Shown here: positions 1 to 12,664 of the stretch, piece by piece
Position numbering within the stretch: the first letter of the stretch is position 1
Layout: every line of letters starts with the position of its first letter
Assembly: GCF_030936135.1 (NCBI RefSeq)
Contig: NC_082600.1
Location: 19,475,943 to 19,539,942 of the forward strand
Source of the DNA: Gavia stellata
Lineage: Eukaryota; Chordata; Aves; Gaviiformes; Gaviidae
Reading direction: 5' to 3'
Length of the DNA: 64,000 nt
The notes under the pieces: generated by a model
Told to the model about the DNA's origin: nothing
What the model saw: the letters and a program-made list of their open reading frames with translations, nothing else
The model's database searches: none
Made by a program: the position numbers and the translations under genes

Positions 1-1439
1 CATCATCGCTTTATTCCACAAGCTTCCAAGCTTCCTTCCTCTCACATTGTTTGCTATGGGTCGACAGTAAAGACGCATGAGCTTTGAAGAGAGGTTAGAT
101 AGCTAACAGTGGAAGGGGAGATAAAAAATGAATGCATTACAAATGAAAATGATTGCAAATGCAATCAAAGTATCAAACTTCAGTCACTGCAATGACACCT
201 GAATAAAATGCTGAAATAGACAACATCACTAGGGAAGAATGGAAATATTATTACAGAGATCTTGGTTTGGCTTTCTTATAACTCAATATTTTAGTAACAA
301 TTGGAATTTGATCATTTTATATCTGGAAACATTTTGTCTTCCATCTGCCAAAGGAAGAAGGAGAAATTTTACTCTGTGATGGATAATGATTTAGTGTCTA
401 TGTGCATATCTAATTAGAGGATGTATCTGTTTTATGCTCCACGTTTAAGAAATGATCAGACATAGCTTTCAAAATAAGAATTGTCTTTTAAAGTAGGAAG
501 AGGCTTAAACTCAGATCCCTTAACTTATCATGTCAAGACATTATTATCTGGAATTTGAACTCGTGTCCAAATTACAGAGATGGTCTAACACCTCCATCCC
601 AGAGCAGGACCTGTTTTTCTGAACAGCTCTCAAGTTTGGAATCCCACATCTCCTGTGCCAGCTTTTCCATCTCCTGTCCAAGAGCTCATCAGAACTTCCC
701 TGTAAGAAGTGTTTGATTCTCTCCCTTTTCTCTAGTCAGATGCGTGTTGGGAAGCATGAACGGTTTACAGCAAGGTTGTTACTTTTGCTCTGAGTTGCTT
801 CTCTGATACCATAAAAGAAGGGGTTTTTCATTTCTGTAAGGTCATGGTTCTTCAACTTTTTTTTCAATTTTTGTGTTGAACCTCTTTTATTCAGAGTAAT
901 ACCATTAATGTGGGCACGTTGTTCCTCCCAGCTTTCTTTAAAAGAAGACTAGAGAAGGGTCAGTTGGTTTTCAAGCATATGGATGGCTGAGTTTGTGCCT
1001 CCAGGCAGGATGCTGGGATTTGTCTCCCAGCAGAGAGGTGGCAAACCTGACGGGGGTCTGTAACAGGGGAAGCAGGCAGTCACTGCTCCTGCGGATGCCC
1101 ATGTCATCCAAAGGTGGGATGGAGAGGTGCTGGAAAGAACACTTAGGCTCTTAGTCAGGATGCTGAAGTACAGGAATTCCGCAGCACTGTGCTGAGGAAG
1201 GCTCTCACAGCATAAGCAAGGCCTGACAGAGAGAGGCAGTTTCAAGGTATGACAAAGAAAATGGAGGAGGGAAGACGGGCTCATATACATCGGGAAATGA
1301 GGGCACCGAGGAGTATGGGAAGGCCAGACTTTGCTTTAAACTTAATGAAAGCGAGACACTAGCACCTAAAATCATGTGAGTACTAAAAGGATTTTTAAAT
1401 TAAAACTAAAGGAATTGAGGAAATTAAAATACAGGAAAT
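1..1439. other. Non-coding flank, no gene recognised
   Basis: I see no exon, repeat family or RNA gene here. The longest open frames are short and have no recognisable protein character. By remembered vertebrate gene order this side should lead toward the 3' end of CCDC88C, but nothing in these bases identifies that gene. Confidence 0.5.
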
Positions 1440-1936
1440 GAAAAGAGGAGGCTGAGGGGAGACCTCATCGCTCTCTACAACTACCTGAAAGGGGGTTGCA
1501 GAGAGGTGGGTGCTGGTCTCTTCTCCCAAGTGACTAGTGACAGGACTAGAGGAAATGGCCTCAAGTTGCACCAGGGGAGGTTCAGGCTGGATATTAGGAA
1601 AAAGTTCTTTACTGAGAGAGTAGTGAAACATTGGAATAGGCTGCCCAGGGAGGTGGTAGAATCACCCTCCCTGGAGGTATTCAAGGAGCGTGTGGATGTG
1701 GCATTGTGGGATGTAGCTTGATGGACATGGTGCTGTGTGGTGTTGGGTGGGTTGTGGCTTGCTGTTGTTGTTGTGTGGCGTGGGTTTTGTGGTTTTTCTT
1801 TTTGTGGTTTTTTTTTGTTTGTTTGGGTTTTTTTGTTTTTTTTGGTTTTTTTTCTTTTTTTTTTTTTTTTCTTTTTCAGGTTGGACTCGATGATCTTACA
1901 GGTCTTTTCCAACCGTACTGATTCTGTGATTCTGTG
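1440..1936 (+). mobile_element. CR1 LINE, 5'-truncated, with T-rich 3' UTR
   Basis: This is the 3' end of a chicken-repeat-1 non-LTR retrotransposon. The + strand encodes the ORF2 C-terminus, including a segment like [16 protein letters not shown] and the run [12 protein letters not shown], and stops at 1719-1721. A long G/T- then T-rich tract follows. The conserved 3' terminus (GGTTGGACTCGATGATCTTA) and two copies of the octamer ATTCTGTG close the element near 1936. The coding part is nearly identical to the copy at 11761-12724, so both belong to one subfamily. The 5' truncation is typical of CR1 insertions. Confidence 0.93.
1729..1877 (+). repeat. G/T-rich to poly-T tract inside CR1 3' UTR
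   Basis: Between the CR1 ORF2 stop and the conserved CR1 tail lies a run of GTGTTGGGTGGG-like sequence, followed by long T runs broken by single Gs and Cs. The same start of the tract occurs in the CR1 at 11761-12724 but not in the CR1 at 2701-3036. This points to a subfamily trait that later expanded by slippage. Confidence 0.8.
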
Positions 1937-2700
1937 AAAATGTAAGCAAGCCTGCAGATCCAGATGCCAGCACTTTGTTTAGAATGATTTATCTATTGGG
2001 GACTAGGTTGTTGGAGTCCTGTATCCTCAAGTGAAAAAAAACCACAAAGGACCGAAGTTTTCAATAGCCGTCTAGGGAGTGAGAGCAGCAACAAGGGAAA
2101 GAGCACAGAGGAAAACCTTCTGCAAGGCATGCTGCTTCTACACAATCCTGAGAAGTCTGAGAAATAACATTGGAGAACATGCCTTACATGAAAATATTGA
2201 CTTAGATCTACAGGAAACTTCGTTAATCTCCAAAACAGAAACTGCAAAAAAGGAGGAAGCTTAATGAAAGGCAGCAAAAAGGGATAGCTTAGAAGAGTTA
2301 TATCTCTACAGGCTTAGAAGGGGACTATTTGAAGACATGCACAAATGCATGTGCACGCACACACACCCCTACCCCCACCCCAATGCTGGATCCAAGGAAG
2401 AAATACAGAAATACAGAACAGGGGCCAAAAAAGACTCAACCGAGTCTGAAAGGAAATGAGAACAGCTAAATAGCAGTGCATGGAAGGGTGGGTGGTGTGC
2501 TAGACTAGAAAGAATCGGATCTAGAACAGAAACATGTTTGAAATACACAATGGGGATCAGTGTAAGCCAGAAACACAAACATAGTACAAAGGCACAAAAG
2601 AATTATTCCAGTTTTAAATGGTGACAGTGCACGTGATGTTAGGTGCTTCAGTTGAACAGGCTCCTATCCTATGCTGAATTTCATCTCTTTGATTGAATCT
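1937..2700. other. Spacer between two CR1 copies
   Basis: Nothing recognisable apart from a short CA/C-rich stretch near 2351-2383. No gene was seen. Confidence 0.5.
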
Positions 2701-3036
2701 TCGCTCTCTACAATTGCCTGAAAGGGGGTTGCAGCGAGGTGGGTGTTGGTCTCTTCTCCCAAGTGACTAGTGACAGGACAAGAGGAAATGGCCTCAAGTT
2801 GCACCAGGGGATGTTTAGACGGGATATTAGGAAAAATTTCTTTACTGAGAGAGTGGTGAGACACTGGAATAAGCTGCCCAGGGAGGTGGTGGAGTCACCA
2901 TCACTGGAGGTGTTCAAGGAATGTGTGGACGAGGCATTGTGGGACATGGTTTAATGGGCGTGGTGATGTTGGCTGATGGTTGGACTTTATGATCTTACAG
3001 GTCTTTTCCAACCTTAATGATTCTGTGATTCTGTGA
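2701..3036 (+). mobile_element. CR1 LINE 3' fragment (older subfamily, no T tract)
   Basis: The + strand encodes the last 71 or so codons of CR1 ORF2 (2739-2954), with the same [16 protein letters not shown] segment and [12 protein letters not shown] run as the neighbouring copy. About 30 bases of UTR separate the stop from the conserved terminal hairpin region, and the element ends with two ATTCTGTG octamers near 3035. It lacks the T-rich tract of its neighbours and differs at several bases, so it is a separate insertion from a different subfamily and not a tandem duplicate. Confidence 0.92.
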
Positions 3037-6000
3037 TAAATCCAAACAGAAGAAAAAGAATGAGGTCAAAGAAAAGTGAGGGGAGGAAAGGAAAAATATC
3101 CAAATATTGCGAACAGCTTTTCACTTTACCGTGTCTCAAAACTTTTGCTGTACAAAATGAATCATATACTGAATCTTATATGCAGAAAATATCATTTAAA
3201 AGAGAGATGACTTTATTGAATGTATCATTATTTGCTGATGTATGGAATAATGAAAATGTTAACATTCTTCTTGAACAGAGGATGTGCTCAATCTCTTTAG
3301 ACATGGCAGAGTGTCAACCACATTTCAGTTAGACCTAGCAAGCAAAATTTTTCTCTCAGACAGCCTTTGCTATTTGTCAAACGTTATTAGTCAAACATTG
3401 ATTATTGGTGTCCCAAGCTACCGCTTGTCAGCAGTACTGCAAAATCAGTTCTATCCACTGAACTATCAATAAAGGAGGAGAAAAAAATTGTACAGATGGA
3501 TGTTTGGTTGCTTTCCAAACTACTTTCAGTTAATGAGATAGTTCTGTTTGGAGGGCATGATGTGCTGATACTTGAGTTTAATTATACCTTGTTCTGTCTG
3601 GAGGCAGTGGCATTATAAAAGATGCAAGCAGAAAGAGAATTTGGTCCCTGCTTAGCTTTTCAAACACAATTTTTCCCTTGTAACCAGTAAATGATGCTGG
3701 GGAGGCTCGACAGAAGGGACTGCCTTGCATGTTGTTGGCACTGCTTCCCCTTTCTGTGAGAGCATATGGGTACAGAGAGCAAGTTGTTCTCAATATACAC
3801 ATTGGCTATGTCTGTATAGTGCCATAAGCATTTGGGCAAAGGTACAGGCTAACATCTGACTCACTCTGCCCGACCTGGGTTCATGCATGCTGACCGGTAT
3901 GGGGTGCCAGCAGTGTCCTATGGCCCATGTGCTGTAACTGGGTCCCCATGCTCAGGCTGCTGAGAAATCTGTAGGGAGACTCCCACGGGGCCACGGCTCT
4001 CTTTGGGCAGTCGCTCTGTGAAGCAGGGGCTGTATGGCAGTGCTGGGGGTAGATGGGCACACTGGCAAACCAAGTAAGTAAAAAAATCATTGAAATGCAA
4101 TACAGATATGACCTAAACCTTAAGTCACTGATTTCTATGCAAGACATCTGGCATTGCCTGATGGAGCACAGTGCTGGTGTCAGAGCAGGCTGCAGCATCA
4201 AAAGAGGCAGTAATGCAGAGTCTGGGAAAATGAGTCAGAAGAGTGATTTTCCCCAAGGTTGTAGATGGTAAAATGAATCAGAACTCATTTAATTCAGAAG
4301 GGTGAAGTTCCTATTTCTCAATCCCAGGCTACAACACAGTTGTTCCAGTCCTTGTTCCTTACTGGTAACATTGCATATTGATCATGGCTTGTGTGGCTTC
4401 TAATCAGTAAGACCTGTGTAATCTTGGCTTTTCTTGCATTGTCGTTTTAAATAAGGATCAGCGCACAGATTTAGGATTATAAGGAGTTCTGTTGTCTGTG
4501 ATTGATCATTACTTATGTGCCTGCTGCCTGTGCAATAGAGACAGGACAGGGCTTGGGCTTTGTGTCAAGGAGGATTGTGCGGGAGAGGGAGGTTGGGTTG
4601 GCTGAGGCTTTAGTTGAGTGGAAAGGAAGATTTGGAGTTGTTCTCTGAGGAAAAGAGAGATTTAAGATTTCTGCAGAAAGTGGTGTGATGTGTTTTCCTC
4701 CACCCACTGACCTGTACTGAAGCAAGTCAGCCACGAAGCCTCAGTGAGATGTCCCCTGTGGGTAGGAGCGAGTCACAGTAGCTCAGCGGTGAAGTATTTG
4801 GAGGGTCGTGTCATCCACCTGGCTGATCTTTAACAGCAGGAAGGAGGGGGCAGATGAGGGTCATTTTTAAAAGCTTTGAGGCAACTATGGCATGACTAAT
4901 TCCTGTTATGTGATTCACCTCCCTGATACCACTTGGACTGCTTGCCTGGAATTACACATTGCATGAACTTCTTATTACCATAAACAGGGACTTTCCAAAG
5001 TATAGTTTCTTTTCAGCACTTCCCAGTGCTCAGCCAGTTGTTCAGACCTTGCATTTGGTAAAAAGACCCTAATCCTAGATAAAGAATAAGTAGTAGTCTG
5101 TGATAGTGGACTAACTGTGCCTGTTATACTATCTGCCTTCCTTACCCTTCATGTCAAGTTGTCCTCTATATGTGCAGGTGTCACCTAAGAAGCCCAAAGT
5201 CATAAAAACCTGAAATTAAATGGTATAGGAGCAGAACATGGATTTTTTGTATTAGTTTTTGTGCGTGTGAAGTCATATAGATTTCACTTTGATATAGCTT
5301 TAATTTCTAGGAAAAAACTTTCAAAATGAAAAACATTTCATGAAAAATCATTGGAAAATGATGATTTGTTTAAAAATAAAATTCCTTTGTGGAAATTATT
5401 TTACTTCATGTCAGATTTATACAATTTGTTTCCACGCTATTGCGTGTCGCTGAGAGGGATGAGTTGTGTCATGTCATCTGGGAAAACAATAGTGGAGAAC
5501 AGAATGGGAAAGTCCTAAGAGCTCCCCAAACATTTCTTTGCCTTGAAGGGGCATCAACTGAACCATTCTCAAGTTGTCTGCCAAACTTGAAGACCTTCCA
5601 TGATGATAGCCCTACATCCCATGCACCATCTATCCCAGTGCTCCACTTGCCTTTGTTAGTGGAAAGTTTTTCATGGTGTTTAACTGAGCCTCTCTCATCT
5701 TTGCAACAATCTTTAACTTGTTTGAAGGTTGTTCCTGTATTTGCCCTCAATCAGATCTTCTTTAGACTAAACAAGTCTGCCTCCCTCAGTCTTTGGCTTT
5801 ACTAGACCTCTGACCTTTCCCCTGGACTTCTCCTGACCACAGCCAGCAGATCCCAGAGGATCCGTGCACCTCTGTAGAGCCTTACTCAGGTGCACAGGAC
5901 GGAGAGGTGGTACCTACAGCCTGCTGAGACATCCCAGCGTGATATGCTGGGGGGGGTAGTTGTTCTATAAAAGTGTGTTGTTGACTTCAGTTCAGTATGT

Positions 6001-9000
6001 GACCCCCGGAACCCCCACATCCTTCCCAGTGTTCTGCTGTAAAATAGGATATGCTTTATTACTGATTTCTCATATCATATGGAACATGTAATATGTTGTA
6101 TACAGCAGTTTGCACATCAGGTAAGAAAGAAGCTGGATACTTGGTGCTCTAATTAAAATGACAGATGTGAGCCTAGGATGATAATCTCCTGGGTTATTCA
6201 GGGCATTTTTTTCTGAAATATTGACATTTTCCAGGAATGTAAATTCTGTGTTTCAACAAGTCCTCCCTGTGACCTCTCCCAGTGTAGCTTACAGGGTAAT
6301 GTGTTATTACAAGTTACTGGTGTGTGGTACCTTAGCTCTCTTACGGCCATTCAGAAGCGCTCAGCTGCTTGCTTTCTAGGTGGCTTCATGCTTAATTGAG
6401 AGTGAGTTTGACTTACGAAGTGGGTTGAACATAGAACATTTAGGTTTGTGATCCATACTGATTCAGCTGTTCCTTACAGAGCTTCATGATCTCCAGGCCA
6501 GGGCACTTGTAAGATTAAACTACACTACCATGTCATTACTGATGGGAAATGAGCATTGGAACTAGATTTAGAGGTCATGACATTCTTTGGATTAATTACG
6601 TGGCTAATATACATGGGCTATCTTCATTGGCTTCTAGCTGCATTACGTTCATCAGCCCACACTGCTTATGTTAGGCTGCACAGCCATAATTTCTCAGCTT
6701 CTGGTGATGTCCAATCTATTGCTTTCAACAAGCATCGAATTCACCATGAGGAAAAAAAGATTAATGATTCAAGTATTTTAACGTGAACCTGCTACTCAAA
6801 TCCACATGATCAATTCCTAATGACGAATTTACAAGTTGAGGGCACGAAACCCTCAGCTACTCCATCACTGTGGGCCAGATGGCATCTGAAGTTTTAGTGA
6901 TGAAGTATTTAATGTAACTAGCTTACTTCAGACTTCGGAGAAATTTAGTAAGCAGAAATGACGAAGTTGGGACAAATTCCCGGGATATCAAAGTGACTAA
7001 TTAGTCTTTTGTTTATGTGGGTTCTGAAAAAATGTTGCTGGCTTCCTTCTTTGACAATAGGTTTATAAATGGAGTCATACAATAATGACAAAAGTAAAGT
7101 GATTTGTAATTTGCAGAATACTTCTTTGGTTTCCTCCCACTGAAACAGATACACAGAGTAATAATTATTATACACAGAGGTTCACGTTAGAAGGGTCCAC
7201 TCACAGGTTAACAAACACTGAACGGGCTGTGTATAGACCTAACTAACTTTAGAAGGGAATTCAGTTTAAGGAGGAATTGAGTTTTTGCTTTTTTTTTCCA
7301 ATTTACGTAAGGTGGTTTCAGAGGTTTAAAAAGATACAGTCCACTTTTTTACTGTATGCTTCCGGTAAGACTCTCTTGCAAAGAGAACGACATACAGAGT
7401 TTGTTCTTCTAATGCAAAAAAGCAGACAGAAAAAAAAATGGAAAGTAAGTATAGCAGAGGGGTAGCCTTTTTGCTTTACAAACAACAAAACCAGCAGAAG
7501 ACAGAAACAAAAGTCCTTGCAGCCAACTGCTCTTCACGCAGAGGTTTGACAAAAACAAAATTTCTGCACACTTTCTGTTGTTAGTGACTTATAATTTATA
7601 CTCTTAGGGACCATGTATCTGTCTTTAAAGTGGTATATGTTTAATTCCAGATTCACTGAGAATGGTTTAGAAACTGATCCAATTAAAAAATACATGATAT
7701 GGTCAGTTGAGAAATTAATCCCATGCCCTGAAAAGATATGTTGATGGTGCACATAAAACGAGCTGCACTAAAAGAAAGTGAGCATCAAGGTCAAGTACAC
7801 TGGGGTCAGGAATTAGAAATCTTAAGGTCTCTAGTGCAACCTAATTTTTAGCCCGCTTGCATATTCAAACCAGGCTGTGATTTTTAATGAGTAGAATCGT
7901 TATTTCTACTGGACTTTTGTCTCAATATGAGCCATGCCAACTCTTTCTGAGCTCAATAAAACCAGTGCCCTGCTGAGATGCTTGAGCCAAATCTGAGCAC
8001 CTTTCTTGTAGAAACATAATGCAGTAGACTGGAATTAGCTTGGTTCTCTTCCTGCACCCTTTTTCTTTGATCTGCCAGGCCAAGTATCACACCACTGCAG
8101 CTTTGCTGTTTCTGGTCCCTGAAATAACAGTCAGTGCTAGCTTGAGTATATCTCCTTGGCTTTGCATTGTGCTCCTAAAGGTAGCTGTGTAATATGTTGC
8201 CTTATCCCAAGTGATGAACAAGGATAAAATATGTTACTAGAATTGTTTCCACCTCTAATAAATGTGCCTATCGTCCATTTGTTTGTTTTATCTACAGCAG
8301 TCATTGGTAGGACGTTTGAGGGCTTCACAAGCACTACCAACTTAACCTTCAGGAAACTCCTGTCTGTAAGGGAACCTAATTTTGAATTTGTGAAAACAGA
8401 GAAATGGGGATTGCACGGTTTGGTTGCCCAAAATATTTGGACTTTTTCTAACTTGCCTGTGTATCTCTTACAGTGCAAAAGGTTCCAGAGACTTTACCAG
8501 TGCTGAGTAGACAGGGCACCTAACTTTGTGCCCTTTAAGTACTGCATCCCACTGTAATTCTTTTCTTCTCAGCAGTAACAGAGTGAACCTAAGTGCATTG
8601 TTATCCATCCTGCTGCATAGCCAGATATTCCCCATTGCATACTGAAAATCTGGTATTTTTTTTCTTTCCAAGCACAGTAATTTTGCATTTGCCCTCAATG
8701 GATTTTGTTTTGTTTTCAGACCAAGATCATCTTAAATCCTGTTTGTGTTATATACGCCTTCCCAAGTCAGTATCATTTGCTGATTTAGTAAGTGCATTTT
8801 CTATCCCATTCTGAATGGGATAGAAACTATGAAATTATGAATAACAAAAATACTGACTAGCATCCTGAAAAGGGCAGATTATTGCACACTCAACTCAGTC
8901 CATCATTCCAGATCAATAGTGAACTACAGGTGGCTTCTTTCTGAGTGTGGTTGTGTAACACATCCGGCAGTACCTCATGCCTTTACAATTTCCCAGGTGT

Positions 9001-10326
9001 TAATGAGAATGTACATTGGGATGTGTCAAAAGTCTTCATAAAATCAAAATGTATTACAGTTGTTGCTTCAGCCGCATACCTCATCAAAGACAGAAATGAG
9101 ATTGGTCTGACACTACTGTTTCTTGTTGAATCGTGTGTCTCTCATTACAGCAGCATCTCTAAAGCAGCCTCCCAAGCTGTTTGGCTGCAGTGCTGCTGCC
9201 CTTGCTGCCTCTACGTCTTCTCCCCCTGTTCCTTCCCTGGCTTTCACCAGCCCTGAAATGCAGCTGCTGACTCTGTTCCCTCTCTAGTCCTGCCTTCCCC
9301 CTGTGAATCGATAGCCCTGGTGCGTGGGGGTTCTGTGTGAGAAACGAATTGTTAGGATATCACGGGAGCTGAAAGCTGTTGAGGAGGAAGCTGTCATGTC
9401 TGAAATCAGGCTGACAGGGCAGTGAGGACTGGGATGGCACTGAGCTGTGGCAGGCAGCTTCTGGTAGCTGGGGTACTGACATGACTGGGTTGATATTTTG
9501 GTGTGATGCTGTGTGGGGCAGGACTGACCATTGGCAGGGGAGGGGAGGCAATGGGTTCATGGATTAACCAGCTTCCACTACTGTCTTTCATCCCTTCCAA
9601 CTCTCCTTTGCTTTCTGCTCACTGGAACAGCAACATGATCTGCAGCCTGGTAAGGCTGCATGTTGCAGGGAAAATAGGGCCCATCCATGCCTGCGCTGGT
9701 CCTTCTGCAGAAAGCAGGTCGGACTGAGGCCAGAGCTTCTCCCATCTTTCCGAGACAGGGTGTGAAGTAAATGCAGCTGCCAACCCCAGCCCAACTTCAT
9801 CGACTCCTGAGGTATGGCAGGACTCACTTGGGGTGAGTCTCCACAGCTGTGAGTCACTTCTGTAAATGCACAAATATGTATATTGATTGTCTGATGACTG
9901 GTTCTGGTTGAAGCTAGGCTGACTGGTGTATAATTCTCCAGCTACTCTCTTCACAAGACAGCTGTTATGTCTGTTTTACCCCAATCCACCATAATTTCTG
10001 AAATATCATCAGCAATAGTTCACAAATTGCTTTAGCTAGGTCCCTCGGAGTGCACAGAAGCTTTCAAAATATCTGTTAGCCTTTGCTTATCTAATTTTTC
10101 TATGCCCCCATCCTACTGTTAAAAACACTTTTATTAGATGCTGGTTCACAATTTTGGTTCTAAAGGTTGAAATAAAAATGAACAACAAATATTTCAGCTA
10201 TGTTTAGATCTATAATTTGTGCTTGTGTCTCTTACGTACTTGTCTGTCTCTTCCCTTCCTTTTCTTCTGTGTTAATAGAAACATCCTTTGTTGCCTTTTA
10301 TGGCTGTTTCTGCTTGTGACCCTTTT
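3037..10326. other. Non-coding region upstream of GPR68
   Basis: About 7.3 kb with no recognised exon or mobile element. Open frames up to about 138 codons (5389-5805 +) occur but show no family resemblance, no supporting splice context and no conserved motif, so I do not call them. The one structural item found is the palindrome at 8798-8826. Leader exons of GPR68 could lie here or further on but cannot be identified by eye. Confidence 0.45.
8798..8826. repeat. Near-perfect 29-bp palindrome
   Basis: A 14-base arm TTTCTATCCCATTC (8798-8811) is followed by a single T and then its exact reverse complement (8813-8826). It would form a hairpin with almost no loop, or a small cruciform. No target-site duplication or mobile element was seen around it. 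Confidence 0.9.
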
Positions 10327-10795
10327 AGAATCATAGAATAGTTTGGGTTGGAAGGGTCCTTTAAAGGTCATCTAGTCCAACCCCCCTACAATGAGCAGGG
10401 ACTCCTTCAAATAGATCAGGTTGCTCAGAGCCCCATCCGACCTGACCTTGGATGTTTCCAGGGATGGGGCATCTACCACCTCTCTGGGCAACTTGTTCTG
10501 GTGTTTCACCACCCTCATCGTAAAAAATTTCTTCTTCATATCTAGTCTGAATCTACCCTCTTTTAGTGTAAAACCATTACCATATCACAACCGGCCCTAC
10601 TAAAGAGTCTGTCCCCATCTTTCTTAGAAGCCCCCTTTAAGCATTGAAAGGTTGTAATAAGGTCTCCCCGGCGCCTTCTTTTCTGCAGGCTGAACCACCC
10701 CAACTCTCTCAGCCTTTCCTCATAGGAGAGGTGTTCCATCCCTCTGACCATTTTTGTGGCCCTCCTCTGGACCTGCTCCAACAGGTCCTTCTTTG
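10327..10795 (-). mobile_element. CR1 LINE 3' fragment, reverse orientation, degraded
   Basis: Read on the - strand, this encodes the CR1 ORF2 motif [15 protein letters not shown], then [20 protein letters not shown], then the degraded tail of the frame. It ends at the CR1 terminus, seen on the + strand as AGAATCATAGAATAG at 10327. Frameshifts and stops break the frame, and its divergence from the other copies is high, so it is older. The 5' boundary near 10795 is approximate. Confidence 0.9.
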
Positions 10796-11760
10796 ACATC
10801 ATAATTCTTCCAGTTGAATCCAAACATCATTGTGGCATTTCCTGATACTCAGTCATGCACTCTGATTTCCATTTTCTTCTGCATCTTTTTTTTTTTTTTT
10901 TAAACTTGCTGTAAGGATATTAGCCAGTTTCTGCCCATTTTATATTGTTTGACTGGTCCCTAGTCCCTTCTGCTGGTCATCGCTTCCCAGCCTCTTTACC
11001 TGACTGTATTCCTCCAGGCTTTGGGAACCAGGATCAACCAAGCTGAAAAACCCTCAAGTGTCGGGAGAAGCTTAGTGTGTGAATTTAAGGGCTGGTGTTT
11101 GTGTAGGTAATGATCTGAACTAAATCCTAAACTGAAACAACCTCAGGTTTCTGGTTCCGAGATACGCAGTGCAGTCCAAGTCCTGCTATGACAGTCAAGT
11201 GACTCAGGCCTATCTGCAGTGTATGACAGATGCAGGGACAGATTAAACAGCAAGACAGCTACTGTCACGTAAAGGCACACGACCACATTACGCTCCCTGT
11301 TGAAGGAAACGAGTGCTTTGTGGATGAGACAAGCTGTGTGCATAACTTTTGCAAATGCCTACAAGGAAGTCCTTTGGTGTAGTCCCATTTGTCTCTGCTA
11401 AAAATGTGTAGGTCTAATTGGAGACAGATTTCTTATGAGGAAAATTGTAGCAATGTTCATAGAAACTAAAAGCCCACCCAGGCTCCATGCTAGTACTCAG
11501 TCCGAGCTGAAGAGGCTGTTGTTGTAAGTGGCTCTGAGATACTTCCTGTGCTGTTGCCAGCAGCCAGCGCTTAACACATGAGCTGCTCATGGTGCAGGGG
11601 GGAGTCACGTTTTTGTCAACAGTTAAGGCACAAAGGAGTTCGGAAAGAAAAGAATCTGTTGTTGAACTGTCCAGTGAGTAACGAAAGTTGGCTTTTTTAC
11701 ACCAAGTAAAAGCGAAGCTCTCTGAAGCCCAGTGATCCTTGGCTTTATTTTTCATTCAGG
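10796..11760. other. Non-coding spacer between CR1 copies
   Basis: No gene recognised. It contains a T homopolymer near 10886-10901 and otherwise unremarkable sequence. Confidence 0.5.
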
Positions 11761-11762
11761 AT

Positions 11763-12509
11763 TCATCCAGGGATCTGGACAGGCTGGATCGATGGGCTGA
11801 GGCCAACCGGATGAAGTTCAATAAGGCCAAGTGCCGGGTTCTACACTTCGGCCACAACAACCCCAGGCAACGCTACAGGCTTGGGGATGAGTGGCTGGAA
11901 AGTTCCCCCGCAGAAAAGGACCTGGGGGTGTTGATCGACAGCCGGCTGAATATGAGCCAGCAGTGTGCCCAGGTGGCCAAAAAGGCCAACGGCATCCTGG
12001 CCTGTATCAGAAATGGTGTGGCCAGCAGGAGCAGGGAGGTGATCGTGCCTCTGTACTCGGCTCTGGTGAGGCCGCACCTCGAATACTGTGTTCAGTTTTG
12101 GGCCCCTCACTACAAGAAGGACATTGAGGTGCTGGAGTGTGTCCAGAGAAGGGCGACGAAGCTGGTGAGGGGTCTGGAACACAAGTCTTATGAGGAGCGG
12201 CTGAGGGAGCTGGGGTTGTTTAGCCTGGAGAAGAGGAGGCTGAGGGGAGACCTTATCGCTCTCTACAACTACCTGAAAGGGGGTTGCAGAGCGGTGGGTG
12301 TTGGTCTCTTCTCCCAAGTGACTAGTGACAGGACTAGAGGAAATGGCCTCAAGTTGCGACAGGGGAGGTTCAGGCTAGACATTAGGAAAAAGTTCTTCAC
12401 TGAGAGAGTAGTGAAACACTGGAATAGGCTGCCCAGGGAGGTGGTAGAGTCACCCTCCCTGGAGGTATTCAAGGAGCGTGTGGATGTGGCATTGTGGGAT
12501 GTAGCTTGA
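11763..12509 (+). pseudogene. CR1 ORF2 (reverse transcriptase) C-terminal remnant
   Basis: This open frame of about 249 codons has no stop or frameshift. It covers the region downstream of the reverse-transcriptase catalytic core. Recognisable blocks include [60 protein letters not shown] and [12 protein letters not shown]. The endonuclease domain and the RT palm motifs are missing because of 5' truncation, so it cannot encode an active enzyme. A start codon at 11739 lies in flanking non-CR1 sequence and is not a real translation start. The open frame suggests recent insertion, not selection. Confidence 0.85.
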
Positions 12510-12514
12510 TGGAC

Positions 12515-12664
12515 ATGGTGCTGTGTGGTGTTGGGTGGGTTGTGGCTTGTTATTGTTGTTGTGTGGCGTGGGTTTTGTGGTGGTTTTTTTTTTTGTGTGT
12601 GTTTTTTTTTTGTTTGTTTGTTTTTGTTTGTTTGTTTGTTTTTTTTTTTTTTTTTTTTCCTCCC
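12515..12664 (+). repeat. G/T-rich to poly-T tract inside CR1 3' UTR
   Basis: Counterpart of the tract at 1729-1877. The first 60 or so bases match it closely (GTGTTGGGTGGG, then TTGTTGTTGTG-type sequence). The T runs and TTTG repeats that follow differ in length and pattern, consistent with independent slippage after insertion. Confidence 0.8.

Noticed and set aside
1..1439. Possible 3' UTR of CCDC88C
   Set aside because: Gene order makes it conceivable, but nothing in the bases identifies that gene, and the distance is unknown.
1481..1912. Lysine-rich - strand open frame across the CR1 T tract
   Set aside because: It is the complement of a poly-T stretch inside CR1, not a gene; the same shadow occurs at 12269-12700.
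5389..5805. 138-codon + strand open frame upstream of GPR68
   Set aside because: No recognisable domain, no splice or promoter context, and a frame of nearly the same span is open on the other strand, as expected by chance.
11841..12317. 158-codon - strand frame over the CR1 at 11761-12724
   Set aside because: Antisense shadow of the CR1 ORF2 frame.
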